A DNA stretch of 64,000 nucleotides from assembly GCA_964448135.1 (NCBI GenBank), contig CAYUVH010000054.1:62001-126000 (forward strand), in the 5' to 3' direction. Both the position numbers and the translations under genes were made by a program. Positions 35,673-44,530 of the stretch are shown here, one piece after another. Position 1 is the first letter of the stretch; each line of letters begins with the position of its first letter. The stretch is from CAYUVH01 sp964448135 (lineage in GTDB: Bacteria > Verrucomicrobiota > Verrucomicrobiia > Limisphaerales > UBA8199). The notes beneath the pieces are model-generated. The model ran no database searches. It worked only from the letters and a program-made list of their open reading frames with translations, and was not told the origin of the DNA.

Positions 35673-35750
35673 GCTCCGGGGGAGTGTCAGCCGCGTGACG
35701 CCAGATCGCCCGGAGCGGCAGGTGAATCGAGGCAGAGCCGGACATCATTG

Positions 35751-38321
35751 CTATTTGACCTGGACATCCACGAGGCCGAAGTCCACGTACTGGCCGCCGC
35801 CGGTTTGATGACAATGAATGGCGATGACATTCTTGCCCGGCTTGAAAGCCGCGCGCCCTTCGGGCGTCAGCGGAAACGTGTCGTAGCCGCTCACATAGCC
35901 GGCCAGCTTGAGCGCCAGGACGCCGTTTACGTAAACTTCCGCGTCCTCGTCGTGATAGAACCAGGCCTGGAGTTCATCGAGGTCAGCTTTCGGCAGGTCC
36001 ACTTCGCGGCGCAGCCAGATATCGCCGCTGCGCCAGGTGGTGCCGATGATGGCGCCCGGCGTGCCAGCCGAGCCAAAACCACTCTGCCCGCGTTTCCACG
36101 AACTGGCATCGAAGTCGGCCTTGACCCAGGCTTCCGTCGGGCGGGTGGTCGTGTAACTCCACATGGAGGGGCTGGTGTCGGCCGCGGGCACGATCACCGT
36201 TTTCTTGATGGGCGGCGGAATGACCGCCCAATCGGAGGCTTTCGTCTTGTCGCGGCCGGCGTATTTCGTCCACACCGGCTTGTCATACAGCATGGGCAGA
36301 AAGACACCGCCGACCACCGGCCGCGCGGTAAAACCGACTTTGCGCGCGGTTTTGGTCTGATACCAATCGCTCATCGGTGCGCGATCCGGTGTGGCATTCA
36401 CGTACAGGAGGATGGGGTTCACCAACGCTTCGAAGTCCGCGCGATTTTGCGTGAGCGTGGCCGTCCAGGTGATCCAGTCGAGTTTGGTGTAGGTCTCGCG
36501 ATTGTCGAGCGGCAGGCCGTATTGGTTCTGCATCTTCTTGTAATAGGCCATTTCTTTTTGCGCGACTTCCGGTGAGAACAGGTTCAAACCCAAAATGCGG
36601 TCCCAAACCAGATTGTACTTCTGGCTCCAGGTGTTGGGCCGGTCGAACGCGAGGCGATAGTGATCGCCGTCGGCGGCTTCTTTCTCCCAGCGTTGCGCGA
36701 GTTGCTTCGCGAGCTGGGAGTATTCATCCGCTTTGGCCTTGTCGCCGCGCATCTCGCACAGCTTGCCAAAGGAGCCCAGCGCGCAAATCGCCTTCACGCT
36801 CAGGTTCACGTTGTGCGCGAGGTGGCCGGCGAAGTCGTCGGTGCAAAGCTGGTTTTCCGGGTCGAAACCTTTTTCCTTCAGATACTGCGCCCACTTTTCG
36901 AGCTGCTTCCAGTAGAGACCGGCGAAATCCGCGTTGCCTTCCATCTGGGCGACCGCGCCGAACAGGATCAGGAGGTTGCCGCTTTCCTCGACGGGCATCT
37001 GGTTGTTCACCCCGCGCTCGCCGTCGCCATACACCTGGCCGTTGGCTTTGGGATAAGTGCCAATATCGTGCGGCGCGAACGGGAACTGCCAGCGGTCGCT
37101 GGCGGCGTAATTCATGAACGGCACGATGAACGACTTCGCCAGCGTCGGGCCGAACAGCAGGAACTGCGGCGCCATGGGATAGAAAACGTCCGAAGTGCTG
37201 ATGCAGCCGTTGGAATGGTTTTCCTTGCAGAATTGCAGCGGTTTGCCGTTCGCGTCGGCGGCGAATTTTCCGGCGGCGAAACATTGGCGGAAGGCCAGCG
37301 CGCCGAGTTGGGCGTAATTCTCGCCGCCTTCCTTGCGCAGATCAGCCATCAGCTCATCGTCAAAAGCCGCGCAGCGTTTGCAGAGTTCCGGGTAATCCTT
37401 CGCCGCGGCTTTCAGCAAATCGGCGGCCTCCCACCCATTGCGCCGCCAATAGGGCCGGAGGTTCTTGCGCATGTACTGTATGGAATAGAGATCGTCGTAG
37501 GCCACCATGAGCCAGGCGGAGACGGGTTCGGCTTGCACCTTGCCCAGGTCCAGCGCGATGGCGAGGGCCAGTTGGTTCGAACTGGAATTCGCCAGTTCCG
37601 CTGCCGGCGCCGGCGCGGGCAGGCGGCCGCTCGATGCAAAATCCATCCGCACGCTCCGTTTATTCGCGGCCGTGGCTCGGGTGCGTTTGCCGGAAGGCGC
37701 GGCCACATACAAATATCCCCAATCAATCCGGATATCGTCGCCGGGCTTTTGCAATACCGGTTGCTCCACCGAACCTGCGCGCCAAGCCGTGAGGCCGGTC
37801 GTGTCCGCCGGCTGAATCGCCACCGGTTGTTCGGGCTGGTTGACCACGAGCTCCGTACGCGCGTCGAAATAAACGGCGACTTCATGCGCCTTGCCATCGG
37901 TGGATTTCGCTTCCCAAGTCAGATAAGTGACCGGACGGGACAGGACATCCAAATCATCCGGCAGCGCGGCGGTCAGGAACGTCAAAGTCAGATGCACGCC
38001 GCCGCCTTCAAAGCCGTAAATCGTACGCGTCGGCAAAACCTGGAGGCTGATCTGCGCCAGCGCCGGGACCTGGGACGGTTCCGTTCCCATGAGCCGGAAT
38101 CCCTGGCCATCAATCCGCGCGAGACTGCAAAGCCGGTGCGGTTTGCCGGCCCAGTGGGTGGTGTCCGCGCCGGTCAGATCGTTGGCGGGAGACCAGATGC
38201 TGAAATAGGGGTCGCAGGCGACCAGGGGCACTGAAGGCGGCCGGGTGATCTCGGCGGCATGGGTAAAGAGAACTCCCGCGGCCGAAGTTAAAAGGAGCAA
38301 ACCGAGCTTCAAGGTTTTCAT
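35751..38321 (-). CDS. Secreted glutaminase-like DUF4965/DUF5127 protein
   Basis: An 856-aa exported protein of the GtaA-like (fungal glutaminase A) family. It has a signal peptide (LGLLLLTSAAGVLF), an N-terminal DUF4964/DUF5127 part (PPSVPLVACDPYFSIWSP, DTTHWAGK), and a central six-hairpin-like domain (CKENHSNGCISTSDVFYPMA, HDIGTYPKANGQ, GNLLILFGAV, TKLDWITWTATL). A C-terminal galactose-binding-like jelly-roll of about 150 residues follows (YHDEDAEVYVNGV). Start ATG 38321 opens the signal peptide; an upstream frame extension is not convincing. The family is annotated as glutaminase, but many bacterial members sit with glycan hydrolases, as here. Confidence 0.8.
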   Translation of the reverse strand: MKTLKLGLLLLTSAAGVLFTHAAEITRPPSVPLVACDPYFSIWSPANDLTGADTTHWAGKPHRLCSLARIDGQGFRLMGTEPSQVPALAQISLQVLPTRTIYGFEGGGVHLTLTFLTAALPDDLDVLSRPVTYLTWEAKSTDGKAHEVAVYFDARTELVVNQPEQPVAIQPADTTGLTAWRAGSVEQPVLQKPGDDIRIDWGYLYVAAPSGKRTRATAANKRSVRMDFASSGRLPAPAPAAELANSSSNQLALAIALDLGKVQAEPVSAWLMVAYDDLYSIQYMRKNLRPYWRRNGWEAADLLKAAAKDYPELCKRCAAFDDELMADLRKEGGENYAQLGALAFRQCFAAGKFAADANGKPLQFCKENHSNGCISTSDVFYPMAPQFLLFGPTLAKSFIVPFMNYAASDRWQFPFAPHDIGTYPKANGQVYGDGERGVNNQMPVEESGNLLILFGAVAQMEGNADFAGLYWKQLEKWAQYLKEKGFDPENQLCTDDFAGHLAHNVNLSVKAICALGSFGKLCEMRGDKAKADEYSQLAKQLAQRWEKEAADGDHYRLAFDRPNTWSQKYNLVWDRILGLNLFSPEVAQKEMAYYKKMQNQYGLPLDNRETYTKLDWITWTATLTQNRADFEALVNPILLYVNATPDRAPMSDWYQTKTARKVGFTARPVVGGVFLPMLYDKPVWTKYAGRDKTKASDWAVIPPPIKKTVIVPAADTSPSMWSYTTTRPTEAWVKADFDASSWKRGQSGFGSAGTPGAIIGTTWRSGDIWLRREVDLPKADLDELQAWFYHDEDAEVYVNGVLALKLAGYVSGYDTFPLTPEGRAAFKPGKNVIAIHCHQTGGGQYVDFGLVDVQVK

Positions 38322-38379
38322 CAAAGTATTACCGCGAGCGGTCCGGCCCGGGGAGCAAAGCCACACGGAAGACGCGAGA

Positions 38380-39237
38380 TTATTGCTCTGGCGCGTTCAG
38401 GTTCGCGGGGACGGTCCAGGTGATCGACGGATGCGGATCGTTGTCGTTGTTCCACCGGGCGCGCCAAAGCGCGTTATTCGGATCAATCACGTCATTCCGT
38501 TTGGGGCTGTCCACGTGGCCGTCGGCGAAGAGGAGGTCGGTGCGAAGATTGTGGCGGTTGCAGGGCGCCTGGTTGTGTTGCGTGGGATTCTGCATGTTGC
38601 TGATCTGCGGATCTATGTTCGCCCCGAAATCAACCGAGGTGGCGTCCGTGCGCACTTCACCCACGGCAATCATGTCCGAGGCCCGCCGGACCATCGAGTC
38701 CTTGATGATGGTACTGCCCACGTCGCCGCCCATGCCCAGGGCCAGCGCCTGGCTCAGGCCCCAATCATTGTAACCGAGGGAGAAGAGGGAGGTTTGCTTG
38801 ACGCCGTAGGGGTTGATCTTGCCGTCCTCGCCGACGACCGGGCCGATGGTGGTATTAACGGTGGGATCCCAGGCGCTCTCCGGCCGGGCGGCCGGACAGG
38901 AAAAGGCCTTGCGGTTGTCGCCCATGAGGCCCAGCAGCCGCGTCATCCAGACATAGGTATTATTGCCCGGAGGGGTGCTGGCGCCGGAGGACCAGAAACA
39001 TTGCGGGTATTGCTGCCATTCGTTGGCATACATGGTGAGCGCCAGTCCGATTTGCCGCATGTTGCTGATGCAGGCGGTTTGTTTGGCGCGCGTTTTTGCC
39101 TTCGCGAGGGCGGGCAGCAGCATGGCCGCCAGGATGGCGATAATGGCGATCACGACGAGCAGTTCGATCAGGGTGAAACCCCGCCGCACACCCGCGCGGG
39201 AGCCGGACTTCGAGGAATGGCCGGTGATCAGTTTCAT
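38380..39237 (-). CDS. Type II secretion/pilin-like protein, H-x9-DG motif
   Basis: A 285-aa prepilin-type protein. RRGFTLIELLVVIAIIAIL near residue 20 is the N-methylation/cleavage site and helix. The body has SNMRQIGLALTMYANE, and HNLRTDLLFADG fits H-x9-DG exactly. Such proteins are abundant in Verrucomicrobia and Planctomycetes and often head or accompany secreted-enzyme operons. ATG 39237 places a normal short leader before the cleavage site. It is the first gene of the minus-strand run to 28703. Confidence 0.88.
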   Translation of the reverse strand: MKLITGHSSKSGSRAGVRRGFTLIELLVVIAIIAILAAMLLPALAKAKTRAKQTACISNMRQIGLALTMYANEWQQYPQCFWSSGASTPPGNNTYVWMTRLLGLMGDNRKAFSCPAARPESAWDPTVNTTIGPVVGEDGKINPYGVKQTSLFSLGYNDWGLSQALALGMGGDVGSTIIKDSMVRRASDMIAVGEVRTDATSVDFGANIDPQISNMQNPTQHNQAPCNRHNLRTDLLFADGHVDSPKRNDVIDPNNALWRARWNNDNDPHPSITWTVPANLNAPEQ

Positions 39238-39337
39238 CGTATGCCAAAATGTAGCCCCGGAGGCCAAACCCGTCATGTGGCATAAAGTGGCCATAGGGGC
39301 GGGCCGACCTATAATAATGGGTATACATACCTGCAAA

Positions 39338-39412
39338 ACCCGTACCACCTGTACCATGGCCCGTAAACATTGGGCGAAACCCGTACCAAAGACCCGTACC
39401 AGACCTGTACCA
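39338..39412 (-). promoter_or_regulatory. Array of five ACCYGTACCA repeats
   Basis: Exact ACCCGTACCA or ACCTGTACCA occurs at 39338-39347, 39347-39356, 39379-39388, 39392-39401 and 39403-39412, with a degenerate unit near 39360. Read on the coding strand of the downstream operon the unit is TGGTACRGGT. The array is about 100-175 bp upstream of the pilin start and looks like a multi-site operator. Confidence 0.65.
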
Positions 39413-39479
39413 AGCCGCACCATCCACAACGAACGCGGCGCTTGCCGGTGAGAGGTTCCCTTGCGAAAGTTACGCCGAC

Positions 39480-40391
39480 ATGACGAAGAAGACGTTGAAG
39501 CAGGCTTTGCGCGAGAGAATTCTGGTGTGCGACGGGGCGATGGGCACGCAGTTGATGCTGGCGGGGCTGGAACAGGGCGGTTCAGGCGAGATGTGGAACA
39601 TCACCCATCCGGAGCGGGTGCTGAAGATTCAACAGAATTACGCGAAGGCGGGCGCGGATTGCATCATCACGAACACTTTTGGCGGGAACCGGTTGATGCT
39701 GACTCGTCACAGCCACGCGGAGGACCTGGCCGAAATAAATCGCGCGGCGGCGAAGATTGCGCGGGAAGCGTTCAGCGGCGGCGAGGGATATGTGCTGGGC
39801 GACGTCGGGCCGGTGGGCGGAGTGCTGGAACCGTACGGAGATCTGAAGACGGACGAAGTGCGCGCGGCGCTGGTGGAGCAATGCCAGGCGCTGGTGGAAG
39901 CGGGTGTGGACGCGATCATTTTCGAAACGCAGACGAGTTACGAAGAACTGGGATTGGGAATTGAGGCCGCGAAGGAAGCGGGCGCGCCGTGCATCATCGG
40001 ATCACTGGCATACGACCGTTCGCTGGATGGGACATTCTTCAAGACGATGATGGGCATCTCGCCCGCGGAAGCGGCGGCGTTTGCGGAGGAGAAGGGCGCG
40101 GATATTGTGGCGCTGAATTGCGGTACGGGCATGGACATGCTGGCGGCGTCGCACATCATCCCGGAATACAAATCGGCGTGCGGGCTCTTCACGATGGCGC
40201 AGCCAAATGCCGGGCTGCCGGTGTTGGAGAATTTAAAGGCGGTTTACAAGGAAACGCCGGAGCAGATGGTGGCCAAATTGCCGCAACTGCTCAAAACCGG
40301 CGTGAACATCGTGGGCTCATGCTGTGGCAGCACACCCGACCACACGCGGGCGATTCGGAAGCTGGTGGATGAGCACAATAAATCACGCTGA
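39480..40391 (+). CDS. Homocysteine S-methyltransferase family protein
   Basis: A 303-aa (beta/alpha)8 zinc methyltransferase of the BHMT/MmuM/MetH-N family. It has DGAMGTQLM at the N-terminus, ITNTFGGNR, and the zinc-binding cysteines in ALNCGTG (near residue 220) and GSCCGST (near residue 285). It transfers a methyl group to homocysteine or a similar thiol. It starts 240 bp from the divergent pilin gene and is followed after 6 bp by a VOC protein. In cobalamin-linked systems this domain works with a corrinoid protein; none is adjacent here. Confidence 0.9.
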   Translation: MTKKTLKQALRERILVCDGAMGTQLMLAGLEQGGSGEMWNITHPERVLKIQQNYAKAGADCIITNTFGGNRLMLTRHSHAEDLAEINRAAAKIAREAFSGGEGYVLGDVGPVGGVLEPYGDLKTDEVRAALVEQCQALVEAGVDAIIFETQTSYEELGLGIEAAKEAGAPCIIGSLAYDRSLDGTFFKTMMGISPAEAAAFAEEKGADIVALNCGTGMDMLAASHIIPEYKSACGLFTMAQPNAGLPVLENLKAVYKETPEQMVAKLPQLLKTGVNIVGSCCGSTPDHTRAIRKLVDEHNKSR

Positions 40392-40397
40392 GGATTT

Positions 40398-40769
40398 ATG
40401 CTTAAGGTCATCGAACTCGCATTTTGTTGTTACGCGGTGACGGACATGGCGCGGGCGCGCGGATTTTACGAAGGCGTGCTGGGATTGAAGCCGACGAGCG
40501 TCGTGGACACGGATCACGCGAAGTGGACGGAGTATGAATTTGGGCCCTATGCGCTGGCTTTGGGGAGCGCCGAGGGTTTCAAGCCGAGCCCGGATGGTTG
40601 CATGGCCGGGTTGGAGGTGGAGGATTTCGACCAGGCGGTCGCGCATCTGAACGCGAAGCAGGTGAAATTTCGTCGGGAGCCGTTTGATACGCCGGTTTGC
40701 CGGATGGCGCTGGTTTTTGACCCGGATGGGAATAGCGTTTGCATCCACAAGCGCAAGGCGGGGCATTAA
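40398..40769 (+). CDS. VOC (glyoxalase-like) family protein
   Basis: A 123-aa single-domain vicinal-oxygen-chelate protein. The N-terminal CCYAVTDMARARGFYEGVLG and the C-terminal ALVFDPDGNSVCIHK are characteristic. Metal ligands are not all clear, so it may be a binding or isomerase-type member. It lies 6 bp after the homocysteine methyltransferase gene and is probably co-transcribed. Confidence 0.8.
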   Translation: MLKVIELAFCCYAVTDMARARGFYEGVLGLKPTSVVDTDHAKWTEYEFGPYALALGSAEGFKPSPDGCMAGLEVEDFDQAVAHLNAKQVKFRREPFDTPVCRMALVFDPDGNSVCIHKRKAGH

Positions 40770-40795
40770 GCAGCAAGTTGGTGCCGCCCGCGGAA

Positions 40796-40939
40796 CGGAG
40801 CGTGGCCGTCCTCGGCCACAGCAATGCCCAAACGTGTCCTTGGTATTCAAAAATCCAACTGCGTCGCATATCGCTGCTGGTGCTCTCCGTTTGCTCCACC
40901 GCAATCGAACGTTGCTGCGCCCGAGACGGGCGCGCTCCG
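40796..40939. repeat. Inverted REP-like pair after the VOC gene
   Basis: Unit 1 (40796-40822) is CGGAGC-GTGGCCG-TCCT-CGGCCAC-AGC. Unit 2 (40914-40939) is GCT-GCGCCCG-AGA-CGGGCGC-GCTCCG in the opposite orientation. The flanks CGGAGC and GCTG are constant while the stems differ but stay complementary. Confidence 0.75.
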
Positions 40940-40940
40940 C

Positions 40941-41792
40941 TCAATCCCGGATGCGTTCAGGACGGGTGTAAATATTCATCGCGCTGCCCCGCAAAAAGCC
41001 CACCAGCGTCTGCCGGCTGGCCTTCGCAAAATCAACCGCCAGACTGGAAGGCGCGGACACCGCGCAAATAATGGGAACGCGCCCGGCCAGCGCTTTTTGC
41101 AAAATCTCAAACGACGCCCGCCCACTCACCAGCAGAATGTGGTCATCGAACGGCAGCAGATTTTCCAGGAAGCCGTAACCGAGGACTTTGTCTACGGCGT
41201 TATGCCGGCCGACATCTTCGCGCAACACAACCAGTTTCCCGGACGAATCAAAAATCGCCGCGGCGTGGAGGCCGCCGGTTTGCGTGAAGGTCTCCTGCGC
41301 GGCGCGCATGCGGTCGGGGAGGCTCGCGATGGTTTTCGCGGACACCGTCATCCGGCTTTTCACCGGCGGAAAATGCTGGTGGACGGATTCGATGGAGGCT
41401 TTGCCACACAGGCCGCAACTTGAAGAGGCGAAGACGTGGCGGGTGAGGCGGGCGAGGTTCACGGGGACGGATTCGGGCAGGAAAACGTTCAGGGTATTTT
41501 CCGGCGCGGCGGCGACTTTGCAATGGACGATGGCGGCCACGTCGCTGCGTTTGTGGATCAAACCCTCGGTCAGGAGAAAACCCGCCGCCAGTTCCGCGTC
41601 GTGACCCGGCGTGCGCATCGTGACGGCCACACTGGCGCCGCGCACGCGGATTTCCAGGGGCTCCTCGCAGGCGAGAAAATCCTTTTCGCGTTTGGGTTTG
41701 GACTGATCGCGGCGGCGAAGGATTTGGACGGTGGCGATCGCGGGCTGCGAAATGGAGCGGACCACCGGACGACGAGCCTTGGTCGCGTTCAT
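40941..41792 (-). CDS. fdhD: Formate dehydrogenase accessory sulfurtransferase
   Basis: A 283-aa protein that transfers sulfur to the molybdenum cofactor of formate dehydrogenases. The conserved CGLC motif is present (C126 and C129 in SSSCGLCGKASIES). It also has ACEEPLEIRV, GFLLTEGLI, AAIFDSSGKLVVLREDVGRHNAVDKV and VSGRASFEI. It overlaps the oxidoreductase gene by 4 bp (41789-41792), so the two are coupled. Confidence 0.95.
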   Translation of the reverse strand: MNATKARRPVVRSISQPAIATVQILRRRDQSKPKREKDFLACEEPLEIRVRGASVAVTMRTPGHDAELAAGFLLTEGLIHKRSDVAAIVHCKVAAAPENTLNVFLPESVPVNLARLTRHVFASSSCGLCGKASIESVHQHFPPVKSRMTVSAKTIASLPDRMRAAQETFTQTGGLHAAAIFDSSGKLVVLREDVGRHNAVDKVLGYGFLENLLPFDDHILLVSGRASFEILQKALAGRVPIICAVSAPSSLAVDFAKASRQTLVGFLRGSAMNIYTRPERIRD

Positions 41793-44035
41793 ACCACGCG
41801 TTCAACGGTCGCGCCGGCGTTGTAGTCGGGCACGCCGCCCCGGGGATCAATCACGCCGCGACGGATGATGACGTTGCCTTCGGGCCAGTGGATCTGGAGA
41901 TTGCCGCGCGCGAGCGGGGCGAGGAAAACGCGGCCTTCGTAACGGCCCATTTCATTCACCAGCGCAATGCGGTCGCCCTGGATCAGATGCAGCGTCGCGG
42001 CATCATCCGGGCTCATCAGGATGGCGTCGCGCTGGGCGCCATTCAGCGGATCCACCTCGGCATAAACGAGCGAGTTGAATTGCTTGCCGCGCCGCGTGGT
42101 AACGTAGAAGCGGGACGAAGCGGGTTTGCCGTTGCCGTTGCGGCGGGGTTCGCGCTCCGGCGGCAGCTGCACGGCTTTGAAATGGGCTTTGCCATCGGGC
42201 GTGAGGAACTTGCTGTCCGCACAAAGATGGCGGCCGCCGTATTGGATGGCGTCACCGGTCTTGCGCAGATTCTGGAAGCCGTCGTAGAAGGGCACGATGC
42301 GGGCGATTTCCTCGCGCATTTTCCAGCCGGTCTCGCAGCCGAGTTGGCCGGCGCGCTCGGGGTAAACGGCGACGGCGAGCTCGCGTAGGATTTTCCACTC
42401 TGACTTCGCTTCGGCGACCTGGCGCGGAATTTCAGGCGAGAACGCGATGCGGCGCTCGGTGGTGGTTTCGGTGCCCCCATCGTCCTGCTCGTAGCGCGTG
42501 CGCGCGGGAAGGAGAATGACTGCCTCGCCGGGAATGAGCATCTGGTCGGTGAGAATGACATCCTGGTGGACGCGAAGCGGAACATTTCCAAGCGCGCGGC
42601 GGACGTAGTCAGGTTCCGGCAGCGTGCGGAGAAAATTGCCGCCGAGGCTGTAAAGCAGGTCAAGCTGGCCGCGCGCACAGGCTTCGACCATTTCGGTCGC
42701 GCTCAGTCCGAGTTCGCTCGAGATCGGAAAACCGTATTGCTCGGAAAGCGCGGCGGCGTTTTCGGCGTTAATTGGTTTGCCCCCGGGGAGCGCGGTGGCG
42801 TACGCGCCCATCTCGGCGCCGCCTTGCACGGAGGAATGCCCACGAATCGGCATCAAGCCGCATTGATCGCGGCCGACGAAACCCTTCGCGAGGCCGAGGT
42901 TCAAAATCATCTGCACGGCGTCGCCGCCGAAACGGTGTTGCGTGATGCCCATGCTCCAGACGAGCACGCCGGTGCGGGCGTCGCGGATCAACTCGGCGAA
43001 TTCGCGCATGGCGGCGAGGTCGAGGCCGGCCTGGGCTTCCAGCTTTGCAAAATCAAGCGTGGCGAGGTGGGCTTTGAGTTCTTCGAATCCGACGGTCTGC
43101 TGGGCGATAAACTTCTCGTCCACCCAGCCGTTCTCCATCATCAGCTTCAGCACGCCGCTGAGGAAGGCGATGTCGCCGCCGATGGCGACGGGGAACCAGT
43201 AATCCGCCACGTCCGTGCCGAAGAGCGCGCTGCTCAGCGTGGAGGGCACCCAGTAACGTTCCATGCCCGGCTCGCGGTAGGGGTTGACCATGATGATCTT
43301 CGTGCCGAGCAACTTCGCTTCGTGAAGATATTTCATCGCCACGGGCTGGTCGTTCGCGGGATTGGAGCCGAAGAAAATAATGACGTCGGTGCCGTACCAG
43401 TCCTGATAGCTGCAAGTCGTGGCGGCGACGCCGAGCGCCTCCTTCATGGCGGCGGTGCTGGGCGCGTGACAGAGGCGGGCGGCGTTGTCCACGTTGTTCG
43501 TGCCAAGGAAGCGCGCGACCTTCTGCGCCATGTAATAAATTTCGTTCGTCACGCCGCGTGCGGTCACGAAGAAGGCCAGCCGTTTCGGCGTGGACGTCCG
43601 GATGCGCTGCGCGATGCGCGTGTAGGCTTCGTCCCACGAAATGCGTTTGAATCCGCGCGCGTCTTTTTCGCGCACGAACGGATACGGCAAGCGGCCTAGC
43701 TCGCGGAGTTGGGCGTTGTCGAGGGATTCCAGTTTGGAAACATCTTCGAGCAGGCGCTCGTCGAAAGCCGGCATCGTGTTCAGGCGCAGCAAATTCAACC
43801 GCGTCATGCACAGGTGAACGCCTTTGATCGTCCAATCGTGAAACCCGGCCACGCCGAGCGCGCAACCGTCGCACACGCCGCGACTCAGGACCTTGTAGGC
43901 GTAGGGGAGATTATCGCGATTCCGCCAGACGATGCCCGCCATGTCGCGAAAATGCTTCGGCTTCACCTGACCGAGACCGAAAGGGATGGCGGACCTCAGC
44001 TTCGCCTTCCAGTCCTTGGTGATCCGATGGGACAT
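41789..44035 (-). CDS. FdhF/YdeP-type molybdopterin oxidoreductase
   Basis: A 748-aa bis-MGD oxidoreductase alpha subunit. The N-terminus has CDGCALG and HLCMTR instead of a full four-cysteine Fe-S ligand set, as in the YdeP group. The molybdopterin domains show RISWDEAY, FFGSNPANDQPVAMKY, INAENAAAL and the C-terminal cap with IALVNEMGRYEG. Homologues are formate-dehydrogenase-like or of unknown substrate. With fdhD immediately downstream, formate or another small one-carbon substrate is likely. A 4-bp overlap couples it to fdhD. Confidence 0.85.
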   Translation of the reverse strand: MSHRITKDWKAKLRSAIPFGLGQVKPKHFRDMAGIVWRNRDNLPYAYKVLSRGVCDGCALGVAGFHDWTIKGVHLCMTRLNLLRLNTMPAFDERLLEDVSKLESLDNAQLRELGRLPYPFVREKDARGFKRISWDEAYTRIAQRIRTSTPKRLAFFVTARGVTNEIYYMAQKVARFLGTNNVDNAARLCHAPSTAAMKEALGVAATTCSYQDWYGTDVIIFFGSNPANDQPVAMKYLHEAKLLGTKIIMVNPYREPGMERYWVPSTLSSALFGTDVADYWFPVAIGGDIAFLSGVLKLMMENGWVDEKFIAQQTVGFEELKAHLATLDFAKLEAQAGLDLAAMREFAELIRDARTGVLVWSMGITQHRFGGDAVQMILNLGLAKGFVGRDQCGLMPIRGHSSVQGGAEMGAYATALPGGKPINAENAAALSEQYGFPISSELGLSATEMVEACARGQLDLLYSLGGNFLRTLPEPDYVRRALGNVPLRVHQDVILTDQMLIPGEAVILLPARTRYEQDDGGTETTTERRIAFSPEIPRQVAEAKSEWKILRELAVAVYPERAGQLGCETGWKMREEIARIVPFYDGFQNLRKTGDAIQYGGRHLCADSKFLTPDGKAHFKAVQLPPEREPRRNGNGKPASSRFYVTTRRGKQFNSLVYAEVDPLNGAQRDAILMSPDDAATLHLIQGDRIALVNEMGRYEGRVFLAPLARGNLQIHWPEGNVIIRRGVIDPRGGVPDYNAGATVERVV

Positions 44036-44044
44036 GGGGGGTTA

Positions 44045-44168
44045 ATGACAAAGCACGAATGTCGAATGACGAAGGAATTCCGAATCACCGAATGTCGAAA
44101 TCGGCCCGGACGCTTCAGTATTCGGGCTTCGGGCTTCTTTCGTCATTCGACATTCGTGCTTCGGATTT
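44045..44168. repeat. GACGAA/TTCGTC palindromic repeat, copy 2
   Basis: The gap between the oxidoreductase and the small hypothetical gene is made of CGAATGTCGAATGACGAAGG and its complement (TTCGTCATTCGACATTCGTG), paired around a short centre (GGCCCGGACG). Same family as 11828-11955 and 59477-59637. Confidence 0.75.
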
Positions 44169-44175
44169 CTCCGCC

Positions 44176-44529
44176 TCACGCCGGCGTTGCTGGCGCGGGT
44201 GGCGGTACCGCAATCAATATCTCCGTGTCGGTAATCTTAAGCTCGATGCCTGCTTGCTTCGCTGCTTCCTGCAACGCAGCCGGGAGCATCACGAGAGGGT
44301 CTTTGCCGGCAGCGAGTCGGCGGAGGAGGCCTTCGCCTTTGCGGTCGCCGGCGCGGAGCATGAGTTTCAGGCCCTTGCGTTTGCAGGCGACGCGGGTGCC
44401 GTCGGGCAGCGTCGTGTTCATCGGCTTGATGAAGGCGTCGGTGTAGTGCACGCCCACGCCGGATTTATCGGCGAAATTGGGCGGCAGTTTCTCTTTGGCC
44501 GCCAGATTGATGTCGCAAAGTTTAGTCAT
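44176..44529 (-). CDS. Hypothetical protein
   Basis: A 117-aa soluble protein of unknown function, with a basic, hydrophilic middle (RVACKRKGLKLMLRAGDRKGEG) and a proline-rich C-terminus (VPPPAPATPA). It begins 1 bp after the MetH-activation-like gene stop. No family was recognised. It may be an accessory of the corrinoid-activation pair upstream. Confidence 0.5.
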   Translation of the reverse strand: MTKLCDINLAAKEKLPPNFADKSGVGVHYTDAFIKPMNTTLPDGTRVACKRKGLKLMLRAGDRKGEGLLRRLAAGKDPLVMLPAALQEAAKQAGIELKITDTEILIAVPPPAPATPA

Positions 44530-44530
44530 G

